From: Cheilinus undulatus | Lineage: Eukaryota; Chordata; Actinopteri; Labriformes; Labridae | Assembly: GCF_018320785.1 (NCBI RefSeq) | Contig: NC_054881.1 | Span: 14,880,275 to 14,944,274, forward strand | Direction of reading: 5' to 3' | DNA: 64,000 nt | Shown: piece by piece, positions 37,691 through 48,637 of the stretch | Layout: each line of letters begins with the position of its first letter | How positions within the stretch are numbered: the first letter of the stretch is position 1 | Position numbers and translations under genes: made by a program | The notes under the pieces: generated by a model | What the model was told of the DNA's origin: nothing | The model's input: the letters and a program-made list of their open reading frames with translations, nothing else | Databases searched by the model: none

Positions 37691-40434
37691 GCTTTCTTAT
37701 AAGTGAATTGCTCTTACATAACAACAAAATCCCTCATTTGAGTGCCAGTATGCCAAGATAAAACTATAAATTCTGCACTTATCTGCACTCAGATATGCAA
37801 GACTAAGAAATACACTATAACCTACAATCTTTAACGATGACATTTTCATCTATGTAGCATGTTTAATTGGTCAAATAATATGCACCAGTGCTAGCCTAAA
37901 TATATTCAACTATTAACCTGATTAAGCAATGATTTAATTTAGCTGCAAAATGTCAGATAATGGATATAGAACTTGCTGGTAAAATTATAAAAGCCCATTT
38001 TCACACACAGGTACTTAAATATGTATTTAAATTATGTGCCAATATTTAACAGTATCAGTTTTTTGAAAAAAACAAATGTCTGTTTCTATTACGTTGTATT
38101 TATTTAAAAATGATTTTTTTGATTTATTTTCATTTGGCCAGTACTGCCATCATGCTACTTCTTTTTGAAATCCCCCGTCTTCTGTGTTTGCACACAGTCC
38201 TGCAGTCTCATGCCCTTATATGGGCATAAAAGGGGTGTGTCCCTATACCAAAATATGGACAAGCTTCCAGCTCACGAGCATACAGCATAGATGGATAGAA
38301 GTACACAGGTGAGAACAATTTAGCACTTTATGAACATGTCATGAATCTGATGTAGGTTTCTCTTACAAACTTTCTTAAGCAGGAATTAAAGAAAAGCTTT
38401 GGAAAATATTGGTGAATGAGGTCTATTGTCAAGTAACTGGGTCAATTTTGGCACCCCCCCTGTGGACAAGTCAAGTTTTAATAGTTTTACAGTAGTGGAA
38501 ATACTTTTTTGAGTAATACCTGGTAAGTTAATAAAACTTTAAATATTATGTAAACTGATTGCATAAACATTTTAAGTAACTGAATAAAACAGTATATGTT
38601 AAGTTGCAGGTACTTCAAAATCAACTCAGTTACTCTTAGCTTTATATTAGGTTGACTTTTTAAAGTCAAACTATACTGTGGAAACATCCCTTTGCTCATA
38701 AATTCTGTTCAATCAACTCAAAACAACATCATTAAGTATTTTTGTAAAGCTACATGTTATCCTTCCATGGAACTTTTCCCATTTTTCGATTACATGCTGT
38801 AACCTTGAATATCTGTAGAATTCAAGCTAGGCCAATTCAGGAGACAACAGGTGACAATAACTGAAACATGCAGGAAACAGGATGTCCTGCTCCATTATGT
38901 TCAGAATATCATCTACAGTGTTTTTTTTTTTTTTTTGTCCCCACAGGTGTGACTTCCCTAACTAAGTAACTTCACTCATGGTGCAAAAGGATTCTGGGAC
39001 AAATCTGCACATTAAGAGATCAAGTAATTTGTGTATAGCCACAAAAAAATACGAAGAATGGTTGAGTAATTTTAACTTTAAACTAAAAATATGTTCTATC
39101 AACTCACTGGCTATTTTTTTCTTTAACATTTTCATGTTTGCTTTTATAGTGTAGGTCAGTAGTGATGGTAAAAGTTTGATAATGTGAGCAACACAAGTGT
39201 AAATCCTCGATTCACCTTCAGTTTATTCTGATTTGGATGCTTTGCAGAAGTCTCTTAGACATACATACGAAACCACAAACATAACTCAATTCCCATTATA
39301 CAAGAAAAAAAAACATTCATTTATTTGCATTGCGGTCAAACCACTAGTTTTCTCATCTAAACAGGAAACAGCATGAGAAATGGCAGAATGGCACTCTCTA
39401 CTGGAGAAAGAAGGTATTTCAGGTGGGTCATAACAATATCATGTTTTTTCCACCCAAAATGTTTCAAAGCTTACAGCTTGAATCCTATAAATAGCTGCAC
39501 TGGCATACATGCTCAGTCAACATGCCCCTTTTTTCACGTTTTAAAGCATCATGCCTATAAAATAACTGAAGACAAACTTAGGATCTTGCAGAGTCAACCA
39601 GAGTCCTACGGTAAATTTGCTTTAATTTTGGTACTAGGCTAAGGATTAAAAGTATACAAGCAGTATGTCATGTCAATATACCAACAGTAGTCAGAATTGA
39701 GAATAATTACTACCAGTATTAACCAGCAGATGGCGCCCTGGTATAATTTTAGTTACTGTATTCCTTGAATCAGATCCTTCATTTGACTATAAACATGATT
39801 CTACTTTAATATGACAGAAGTTGCAGGTAAATCTTCATCATTCATCTCATTTACATCACATATATAATTCATAGTGCAGTTTTATATTATATTTACTGCA
39901 CAGTATAACTGAATAAATTCAAAATTACAGATTACATTGCATAGAATAATAAATAATTTATATTGTTTTTTTAAAACAACACTTTTTGGCTACAATCTTT
40001 CATCATTACATTTTTGCAGAAATATAATTGCACTTCATTCATTGCAGGTGATTTTTTTAGCCCTTTATGTCTTTGATAGTCACATGGGTAAACACAGGTA
40101 GAGGACCTTTGACATTAAGGTGATTGCTGTCCTGCAGAGTCAACATACAATTAAAATGTCCAAGCTAATATAAAAACAGCCCTTTTTCTACCTCTTCACC
40201 ATGCAGTTTGTAGATATCTAAACAGGTTTATCTGTTTATATATTAAAAAATGATGTTTAACTTTGTGTTCATATAAAATCTACTTAACAAAGAGGTATCA
40301 TTCATTGTGTAACTGAACATTTTTGCACTGCATAAACTCAAATCTTAGCAAGTGTTTTTCTCTTATTTCCACTCCCAAATATCTCATTCCACTTGTAAAG
40401 CCACATTCATCTGACAAGTCCAGACAAACAAAAG

Positions 40435-40437
<3 letters not shown>

Positions 40438-40480
<43 letters not shown>

Positions 40481-40486
40481 TATATA
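40438..40486. repeat. (TA)n microsatellite
   Basis: About twenty TA units occur from 40438 with one interruption. Confidence 0.95.
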
Positions 40487-41128
40487 AAGGTAAAAATATG
40501 TAGAATTTGCAACTACAATGTCTTAATTCATTAAAAAAGACAGCCAACTTTTCCCCAGTTTTAAAAGCCTTACAAAGTCTTAATTCTTTTGCTCCTGATT
40601 TGCACTTCTGCATCAAATCCACGTTGTTGCCTCTGACATAGTCCCACACAGCTCTGAACCCTATGCACCATCTCAAAATTAGAGAGAAAAGACTCAGACC
40701 ACTAGCCCTGTGATTGGTCCACTGAATGTCAGTAGGTGACTGCTAATCTCTGAGTTGTTACATTGCACGTTGGTGTGATTACTTACGGTCATTCGAAGTG
40801 CATTTCCTCATCTTTAAGTCTTACAGTGGCCAAAGAAGTGTCAAAACCTCAGCTAACCCAGCAGCTGTAATTTCCATCTCCTGCGAAGTCACCTCTTTTT
40901 TTCGTTGCAATAATTGCAGTTTAATAAACTGCTGCTCAATTTTATCAACACCTACTTCAATATAATACATGTGGTGTCAGTTGCCATGGTTTATTGTAAA
41001 CAAACAAGAAGGAAATGTTGCAGAAAGACTGGAACCTGGCATAGAAATTTAACTGCTGAGTAGCCCTTGACATCAGTACCACAGAGGGACACAGAGACAT
41101 CAATGCACAAGTATGAAGTGGTGTAGGT

Positions 41129-41407
41129 CAGTGGATCCCATTTTTTTTTTTTACTTGCAGTCCCCACCATGCACGAAAAAAGTGATACATTACTATCAAA
41201 AATCTACTTTGAATTCAGGTGTCAAAATAAGTCTACACAATTTTTTTTTTTTTTTTTTTTTTTACAAATTTGCACGGACAATTTCTTACGTGTTTATCAT
41301 GATTTTAGCTAATATGTGCAAATCTAATTGCACCCAAAGCCTTGAACCCATTCTAGGATTTTTTGCACCCTCCTAGGAGGTCCCAGACTCCTGATTGGAA
41401 ACCAATG
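41129..41407. mobile_element. hAT-like MITE with target duplication
   Basis: It starts CAGTGGATCCCA and ends GATTGGAAACCAATG, imperfect inverted termini. Flanks GTGTAGGT (41121-41128) and GCGTAGGT (41408-41415) differ by one base. It is 279 bp with T-runs inside. Confidence 0.75.
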
Positions 41408-41798
41408 GCGTAGGTCACTATGGTGTGGCTACAACAAAGGTCTGACGCAGTAGTATAAACCAGATTTTATAGTTGTAATGGTCTCCTCTTGTCAGGGCGG
41501 CCAGCACAACAAAGCTGACATGATGGACACAAAATATTGACACGGAAATACTGAATGTAATGACAAAGACTTGCTACATAAGGCATGCTGTTCTGTTGCT
41601 GTATCTCTATGTTTTGTGCAGTGTACTTGTGATGGATGGATTATTCTTTGTATTTTATAATGTACAACTACATCCTCCCTTAAGCCCTATAATGTCAAGG
41701 CCAGACACCTACAAGTTGATCAGCGACATGATGCCAGTTACTTCTTATTTTGGAGCATTTTACTTAACAGTAAACCATCATTTTGTTTCATGGAAACA

Positions 41799-41920
41799 TT
41801 TCACATAATAAGGGAGAAAAGCTGTTAAAAGTGGCCTTCCTGGTTCATGTTGCTATTAATCTTAGAATGCAAACAGCCTCCAGGCCCCTTTTAACAGCTT
41901 TTCTCCCTTTTTATGTAAAA
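41799..41920. repeat. Hairpin (small foldback)
   Basis: The inner arms 41812-41836 and 41883-41907 match at 24 of 25 positions as inverted repeats (GGGAGAAAAGCTGTTAAAAG). Weaker complementarity extends to about 38 bp per arm. The loop is 46 bp. Confidence 0.8.
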
Positions 41921-42029
41921 GCAACAGAGGTGAGTGGAGATGAGCAGCAAATTTGAACACTTTTTTTTTTTTTTCTTTGAGAGCCCCCTGGGGACAGACT
42001 TCACATGCTGTGGTTGCAAAAATAGGACG

Positions 42030-42800
42030 GACAGTCTGGCTGCAGACTGTATATCTCAGACACCTCCTCTCGCAGACTGTTACTGTGAGAAGTCGTCCCT
42101 GCAAGAACAGAAATGCCATAATTTGCCCGGACAACATATTTCCAGTTTAATTTTTTTTTATATTTTGCTTTATCTATAAACAAAGTCTGGCAGTTACACC
42201 TATGAAATAACTATATTGCGAACATCACAGACTAAGCAATATTTTGTAAATAATACAGAGGAAAAAGGTCAGGGGTCTAACCTTTGGGTAAAATACGCAT
42301 AGACCTTTTTTAGACGTAGATAGCTTTAGCTAAAGCTTACATACAGTAGTTATGCTAGCTACACAGTTAATGATTATACGTAAATCAATGCAGTTAAGTT
42401 AGCTTTAGCATTGTGAGCTTTAACACAATGCTAAAGCTAAGGCTAACATAGCAACGTTAGCTATGTTTTCTACATAGCTACGTTGCAACATAGCTTATTT
42501 AGCTAACGTTAACTTATTTAGTATAGATATTCATGAGCTTTGTGAGCTTTAGCTGTATCTATGTTAGCTACGTAGCTACATTATCTACATAACTTGTGCA
42601 ACTAATTGAGTTGTGTAAGCTTTGTTTCCTAGAAAATGTCTTCAAGAAGGACAAGCTTTTTTTTCCTTAAAGCAGACTGTTTACTTGTCTATATAAAACA
42701 TCATGTCCTCATCTTAACCGTAGCCCTCACCGAACCTGAAGTTTAAGTCGATTTTATTTTGTGAGTTTAAGTTCAATGTTTATCTGGACTCGTCACATAA
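42030..42800 (+). repeat. Repeat family R1, copy C
   Basis: It opens GACAGTCTGGCTGCAGACTG and continues with ATAAACAAAGTCTGGCAGTT, an AGCT-rich array (about 42318-42620), GGACAAGCTTTTTTTTCC and a GATTTTATTTTGTGAG tail. It lies immediately downstream of the s1pr3 stop, so the receptor's 3'UTR may run into it. Confidence 0.65.
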
Positions 42801-43127
42801 AAGTGGCTACAATCTGTGTAATGACAAATAGTTAAATGGAAATTCTAATAATACACTTGGTATAACTTTAAGTATTTTCTAGCCTACCTCTTACATTACA
42901 CTAATGAATATTATGGACACTTCTATATGGCTCTGGGTTATGGAGGATGCAATTAAATTAGTATCAAGCATAAAGGAGAAACCACTGATCTGCAGCCCCA
43001 TTAAGTCAAGCAACACTTTTTTTTTAAGACAGTCACACCTCAGTTTCTGTAAACACTGCAAAGGCCTTTGAGCTTGCACACTAGGACCACCCTCACCTTC
43101 CTCCTGCAGATACACCCCTCCCTTCTT
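42731..43127 (-). other. s1pr3: s1pr3 3'UTR, tentative
   Basis: On the minus strand the nearest AATAAA seen is at 42758-42753, which falls in the tail of R1 copy C. If used, the 3'UTR is about 0.4 kb. Other signals further on are possible. Confidence 0.3.
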
Positions 43128-44249
43128 TCACTCTCTTCTGTCACTCTCAAGTACAGCCTGAGCAGCCCCTCCTGTCACCACAGCCACCTCTCCATGGGCT
43201 ACGTCAGCCTCCGCCTGCTTGCAGCTCTGCTGGCTCTGGTTTGGGTTGTTCTGGCTGCTCCATGACTTGCTCCTGCTGCGGCTGGGCTCCAGAGACTGCC
43301 TGTTCTCATTTCCAGAAGCCTTCCCCCTGTAGCATACGCCACACACCAGACTCAGGAAGGCTCGTCTCATCTCGCGGCTTGCCAGGGTGTAAATCACGGG
43401 GTTCATTGCTGAATTGAGCACGGCCACTGCTATGAACCAGTCCGCCTTGTAGAGGATGGGGCAGCGCTGCTTGCACGCTACGTCCACCAGGAGCAGCACA
43501 AAGATAGGCGTCCAGCAGGCGATGAAGACCCCAACTACAATGATGACGGTGCGCAGCAGGGACATGGCATGCTCAGAGTTTCTGCTCTTGTTCACCTTTC
43601 TGCTGCTGGACTTAACCAGGATGTAGATTCGTGCATAAAGGACAGACATGGCTAAGAGCAAGAGTATGTAAACTATGATGCAGAAAGCTACATATTTCTT
43701 AGTGTAGAGAGGGAGGACTGTGGAGCAATCAGGGAGGTTATCCAGGCAGTTCCAGCCTAGAATAGGCAACGCTCCAAGAGATATTGCAATCAACCAGCAG
43801 GTTCCTATGAGGAGAAACACTCTGTAGTTCTTGTTGGCATCATAAGGCCTCATTTTAATCATAGTCAGGTGTCTCTCTATGGCAATAGCCAGGAGACTGA
43901 AAATGGAGGCACCAAGTGCTACAAACATGCTCCCCTCTCTGACAAACCAGAGAGCAGGTGAGAGCTGCAAGGTTTTCTCTCCAGATAGAAGTAAGTTGAC
44001 TATATAGGCAACACCAGCCAGGAGGTCACATAGAGCCAGGTTGCCGATGAAAAAGTACATGCGGTTGTGGAAACGGTGGTTTCTCCATATGGCAACCAGC
44101 ACAGTGAGGTTCTCTAGGACGATGAAGCTGCAAATGATGAGGAACACGATGGTTTTGGTGTCGATGGTGCCCTTGGTGGTGCCAATGCTGGGCCGGTGGT
44201 CTAGCTTGCCTGTGTAGTTGTAGTGGAGTTCAATTTGAGGGTTGGTCAT
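43128..44249 (-). CDS. s1pr3: Sphingosine-1-phosphate receptor 3
   Basis: A 373-residue class A GPCR, complete in one exon. It binds sphingosine-1-phosphate at the plasma membrane and, from the mammalian protein, signals through Gi, Gq and G12/13. TM1 begins near [13 protein letters not shown] (36-48), and [20 protein letters not shown] (60-79) is highly conserved in S1P receptors. R104-E105 (WFVREGS) are the family's headgroup-contact residues. ERH (125-127) replaces DRY, as is usual in this family. CWTP (245-248) and NPVIY (283-287) mark TM6 and TM7; C303 and C306 may be palmitoylated. NYT at 11-13 is a potential N-glycosylation site. The start is ATG 44249 (G at -3); a longer frame would begin with [13 protein letters not shown] and [15 protein letters not shown] favour S1PR3 over S1PR1. 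The tail diverges from mammals. Fish can have two s1pr3 paralogues; which this is cannot be told. Confidence 0.95.
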   Translation of the reverse strand: MTNPQIELHYNYTGKLDHRPSIGTTKGTIDTKTIVFLIICSFIVLENLTVLVAIWRNHRFHNRMYFFIGNLALCDLLAGVAYIVNLLLSGEKTLQLSPALWFVREGSMFVALGASIFSLLAIAIERHLTMIKMRPYDANKNYRVFLLIGTCWLIAISLGALPILGWNCLDNLPDCSTVLPLYTKKYVAFCIIVYILLLLAMSVLYARIYILVKSSSRKVNKSRNSEHAMSLLRTVIIVVGVFIACWTPIFVLLLVDVACKQRCPILYKADWFIAVAVLNSAMNPVIYTLASREMRRAFLSLVCGVCYRGKASGNENRQSLEPSRSRSKSWSSQNNPNQSQQSCKQAEADVAHGEVAVVTGGAAQAVLESDRRE

Positions 44250-44314
44250 GGCTGCTGACACTGGATGTCAGAAGAGAGCAAGGAGTCCAGTGTCAGCAAA
44301 TCCACCGAGTTCAA
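44250..44314 (-). other. s1pr3: s1pr3 5'UTR part of exon 2
   Basis: On the minus strand a good acceptor (TCTTCCTCTGCAG) ends at 44315 and the leader runs 65 nt to the ATG. The upstream intron would be 44784-44315 (470 bp). Confidence 0.55.
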
Positions 44315-44784
44315 CTGCAGAGGAAGATTTAAGCGTTAATACTGACAGCAGGCAATGTATAATCAATATCTATTTTTCTTAATTCAACAACAATTAATTG
44401 TTTTGTCTGATGCATTTTTATTGAAGTATCCTATTTTTCTTATTCCAAAGCAAACCGAGACCATTCAGCCTAGCAAAAACACATCATAAACGTCGATTTT
44501 TAATGCTATTAAGCAAAAAATAGAGCCTGCACATATAAAAACACCATTTTTTCTGTTTGTTTGTTTACATAGGGAGTCTGGCCGTTGCTCAAAACTGCCA
44601 GGAATCCAACTTAAATTAACATTTGTCATTCACAAAGCTTTTAAAACATGAATTAGCTTAATCTGAATTCAGTCACACACATTAGACATAGCAAATAGAT
44701 CACTCCGCCAGTGGACCTAATTAATGTATTTTCGCTGGGTTAAGCGGACTATTTTTCCTTAATGAGAGCAGTAAAAGTACTTAC

Positions 44785-45010
44785 CGCGGAGTGTTCGCAG
44801 GCAGGCTTCAGATAAAAGTTAAACGCACACTGACAGACACACATTTCATCGCTAAGTTGTCGTTTCCTCTCATTTCTTACGTATGAACTTTAATTCCTTC
44901 TTCCTCTCTCGATAGCAAAGCGCAGCTCCTCATCTTTCACTGATGTCTCCAAACTCCGCAGCAGTCGACGGTTGGCTGGAAGTCACTCCCCCCGCTCCCC
45001 CCTCCTCCAA
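44785..45010 (-). promoter_or_regulatory. s1pr3: s1pr3 noncoding exon 1 and promoter region
   Basis: A strong donor on the minus strand (CCGCG|GTAAGTAC) ends at 44785. Behind it the DNA is GC-richer, with C-runs and CCCGGG (about 44930-45010). S1P receptor genes commonly have a noncoding first exon and an intronless coding exon, so this fits. The transcription start is a guess. Confidence 0.5.
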
Positions 45011-45243
45011 CCCGGGCAGGCAGAGCTGAGAGGCTGGGACGGCTGTACCGGGGTCAGTTAAAGTCACAAAAGCATATCAGAGCCAGGAGGTATGTGGAAA
45101 CTCATACTGTGTTTAAGTTGTGTTGCAATTATATTGTCTCAGACACGATGAAAAGTTCCTCTGTAATTTATATGTCAGAGTCAGACTTAAGATTAACTGA
45201 CAAAACAATTCAGCAGGTCTTTATTGAAGAAACAACCAACGTA

Positions 45244-46092
45244 CACTATATTGCCAAAAGTATTCGCTCACCTGCATTGACTGGCATATGAACCTAAGTG
45301 ACATCCCATTCTTAATCCATAGGGTTTAATATGACGTCAGTCCACCCTTTGTGGCTATAACAGCTTCAGAGTTCCTTTCACTGGAACTAAGGGGCCAAGC
45401 CCAGCTCCTGAAAAACAACCCTACACCATAATCCCCCCCTCCACCAAACTTTACACTTGGCACAATGCAGTCAGACAAGTACCGTTCTCCTGGTAACCGC
45501 CAAACCCAGACTCATCCATCAGATTGCCAGATGGAGAAGCACGATTCATCACTCCAGAGAACGTGTCTCGACTGCTCTATAGTCCAGTGGCAGCATGCTT
45601 TACACCACTGTATCCGACGCTTTGCATTGCACTTGGTGATGTACGGCCATGAAGCTCTCTACGCACTGTTCTTGAGCTAATCTGAAGGCCACATGAAGTT
45701 TGGAGGTCTGTAGCGATTGACTCTGCAGAAAGTTGGCGACCTCAGCATTTGCTGATCCCGCTCCGTCATTTTACGTGGCCTACCACTTGGTGGCTGAGTT
45801 GCTGTTGTTCCCAGTCGCTTCCACTTTGTTATAATACCACTGACAGTTGACTGTGGAATATTTAGGAGTGAGGAAATTTCATGACTGGACTTGTTGCACA
45901 GGTGGCATCCTATCACAGTACCACGCTGAAATTCACTGAGCTCCTGAGAGCGACCCATTCTTTCACAGATGTTTGTAGAAACAGTCTGCATGCCTAGGTG
46001 CTTGATTTTATACACCTGTGGCCTTGGAAGTGATTGGAACACCTGATTTCAATTATTTGGATGGGTGAGTGAATACTTTTGGCAATATAGTG
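45244..46092 (-). mobile_element. Tc1-like transposon, internally deleted
   Basis: Terminal inverted repeats CACTATATTGCCAAAAGTAT (left) and ATACTTTTGGCAATATAGTG (right) are flanked by TA on both sides (45242-45243 and 46093-46094). At 849 bp it is about half of a full element. The minus-strand remnant encodes the paired-like DNA-binding part of a Tc1 transposase. Confidence 0.95.
45677..46042 (-). pseudogene. Tc1 transposase remnant (N-terminal DNA-binding part)
   Basis: The frame reads MGRSQELSEFQRGTVIG, CNKSSHEISSLLNIPQSTVS and GRPRKMTERDQQML, the Tc1/mariner HTH region with its basic GRPR linker. It then runs out of the catalytic part: the DDE core is deleted, so the copy is non-autonomous. 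Confidence 0.88.
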
Positions 46093-46761
46093 TATGTCAA
46101 GTGTATTTTCCTTTTTGATAGGTTCCAATGTTTTTATCTCTCAAGAATTTAGCTAGCTTATTCTTCCAAAAATTCCACTGCTTAGCTTTGATATGAGTCA
46201 GAAATTAGAAGGCGCAAATGACATTGTTTGAGAGCTTTAAAGACTCTAACTGTGTCTGCTAGTTTATTTGCAATGCTGATGTCTGAAAAGTTGGCTTGTT
46301 TGAGTTGCTAGCTCCAACTGTTAGCCACCCTAAATTTTTTTCACAGCTTAATGACTTAGATACTAAGCTAGCTCTGTCAACATAGTTGCAAGCTTAACAT
46401 GACTAAATACTCTTTGCAAGCAAGCTGCCACCATTTATTAGGTAAATTTTTGCCAAGTTGATAATTTTAATAAGATAACTGTCTAAGAATATTGGCAGGC
46501 ATAGCTATTTGTTTAGCTACATACAGCTGCTGCGCGGTTTCGCTCCAGCACACACCTACATCTTTTGTCACAAGAAACTAGGCTAAGATTAGCTAAAATA
46601 GGTTGTTGTTGAGGAAAACAATTATGAAAATTAATTTAATTTTTCATCAAGGCGACCAAATTAAACTGAAATGTAATTTAGTTTTCTGTGGACATGCAAA
46701 ATCCATGTTTTGAGAGAGCACAAGCTGTTAGGTAAGATGAATAACTTTTTATGCATTTCAG

Positions 46762-47192
46762 TAGGGATGCATGGTTATTTGATTTTTGCTGATATCTGAT
46801 ATGCCAACATTTACAGTTTCATTTTAACCGATATTAATACAATATTTAAATATGTTTTACATAACAAAAAAAAATCATTCCTTTCAACATAATTTAAGGT
46901 TTGAGGATAATAAAAGAAACAAACATTTTTTCTTAAAACATGCTTTAGCGTATAAAGGATGAGGATGAATAGAGAGAAAGATCTCAACTGACATAGGTCT
47001 GTTGGTCCAGCCTAAAACTCCACTAATTTATTAGTATACAAATTTTACAGTCTATATATGCTGATATTCACGGCCAAAATATCAGATGTAAATATTGGCA
47101 GAAATTTTGATATCTGCCAATGCTGATATTTGCCTTTTTTAGCTAATACCTGCCAATACCGATATTAAGGCCGGTAATATCATGCATCCCTA
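46762..47192. mobile_element. hAT-like MITE with 8-bp target duplication
   Basis: It starts TAGGGATGCATGG and ends CATGCATCCCTAC. Flanks CATTTCAG (46754-46761) and CCTTTCAG (47193-47200) differ at one base. The interior is rich in GATATCTGATAT-type palindromes. It is 431 bp. Confidence 0.8.
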
Positions 47193-47529
47193 CCTTTCAG
47201 CTGTAAAAAGAAAAAAGTTCTGATAAAAATTGAAGGGCTTTTTATTAACAAAAACTGGATGTTTTCTAGGTTTCATTGACTAAAACTAGACCAAAACTAA
47301 AGGCATCTCAATCTGAAGACTAAGAGTTAAGTTAGAATAGTTGTAAAAATCAAAACTTATTATATAGCCTTATTATAAAGTACTTTGTACAAATGAAGGG
47401 ATTTTCTCCAAGGAAATGCTAAACTGTTCTTTTACTTTGAAAAGCACAAAATGAAAGTATATTTATATTGTTTATCTTGACTCTGACATAATCTACCACT
47501 GTGAAAACAAAAAACTTCACCAACAGTTG

Positions 47530-47850
47530 AAGTTAAGAGAACAACTTTAGAACAACTGAATTCTTGAAACACAGTTAAAATTTAGAGGTAAAGTAATGAA
47601 CAAATTTCAGTCCTTAAAACACACTTTAAATGTAAGAAATAATGATGAATAAAGAAAAATACTTCAGCTGGCTCCCCTAAACCTCCTCCGTCTTATTTGT
47701 TTGTATGGCCAATGCTTACGGATAACATAGGTGGATTTATAGAGTCAAAGTATCAGTTGGCAGCAAGTCTGTCAACACTGATAATTCACTTTTTATCCTA
47801 ATAACTGATGCCAATATCATGCCGATAATATTGTGCATCCCTTCTAAATA
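47530..47850 (+). repeat. Partial copy of the 46762 MITE family
   Basis: TTAAAACACACTTTAAATGT, AGTATCAGTTGGCAGCAAGT and a final ATAATATTGTGCATCCCTT follow the right half of the 46762 element. Confidence 0.5.
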
Positions 47851-48549
47851 TGGCTCTTTACGCTCTATATTTCCTATTTTGGCCTTTGTGCAGCTTGTAG
47901 TAAAAAATAGTCAAGCCCTCTAATCTCTAGATTCTGTGCATATCAGGCGCATCACATGTGGTGCTTACTCAAGCAGTCTGAACACCCTGACTTGTTAACA
48001 AGCAGATAAAATGAAAATCATGCCGTGCCATCGCCAAGACACACGTCTCATGAGCCCTGTCTGAAGTAGGCCTAATATTTTAAGCAAGCTAGCTGGCTTG
48101 ATATTGTAAGGCAGTTGTCACAGAGCCTTAACATAACTTGATACTGTATTTTAAGCGAGCTTGCGTAAATTACTTGGAAAGCTTTAGCTGGTCAAATATT
48201 TTTACTTAGCTAGCTGTCTTGACTCATTCTTGCCAATTTCAAATTAATTTTAATATCAAAATGTTGATTTACAGATTGGTAATTAGATACTTTAAATAAA
48301 TCAGGGTATTTTGATTGTCTAAATATGAAATTGTAATATTATTCTCCTTATGTAGCCCAGCCCACTCAGCCCACTAAAGTTGTCTTTTGACTTCTTCTTG
48401 TGTCTTTTTCTCCGGTTATCATGACATCCTCTTCTATCAAACATTAATTGACGTAATAAATGATTATCTATATAGAACTAGATTTGAATTAAACACAGTA
48501 TAATGAATTTTTATATAGAGTCATGTCTAATAACGTCTAACTTACACAG

Positions 48550-48637
48550 GGACTGAGACCGGTGCCATGGCAGCCACTGAGAGTCAAAAGGAAATATGGG
48601 ATTATGAGCCCTGTGTTTACATGGATGTGAATAACAG
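48550..48637 (+). CDS. Candidate first coding exon of an unidentified gene
   Basis: An acceptor (ACTTACACAG) precedes a leader and an ATG at 48567 in near-ideal Kozak context (GTGCCATGG). Twenty-three codons follow (MAATESQKEIWDYEPCVYMD then VNN), ending at a strong donor AACAG|GTAAGAA in phase 2. The peptide is not recognised. It lies divergently from s1pr3, about 3.5 kb from its promoter. The frame joins in phase with 59584-59722. Confidence 0.5.

Larger units (their letters stand above)
31001..43127. other. shc3-s1pr3 intergenic region
   Basis: About 12 kb separates the convergent 3' ends and no gene was seen. It holds a 2.5-kb TTAA element with a nested element, R1 copies B and C, R3 copy 2, R2 copy 3, TC/TCCC and TA microsatellites, a hAT-like MITE and a hairpin. 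About 38,000-40,400 is plain AT-rich sequence in which nothing can be called. Confidence 0.75.
46093..48549. other. Intergenic region with hAT-like MITE copies
   Basis: No gene was seen. It has a hAT-like MITE at 46762-47192 and a decayed relative at about 47530-47850, with scattered GCTAGCT motifs at 46140-46560 and 48090-48230. Confidence 0.7.

Noticed and set aside
44250..44261. Four-codon upstream extension of s1pr3
   Set aside because: The extended frame would start at GTG; the first ATG is at 44249 in a good context.
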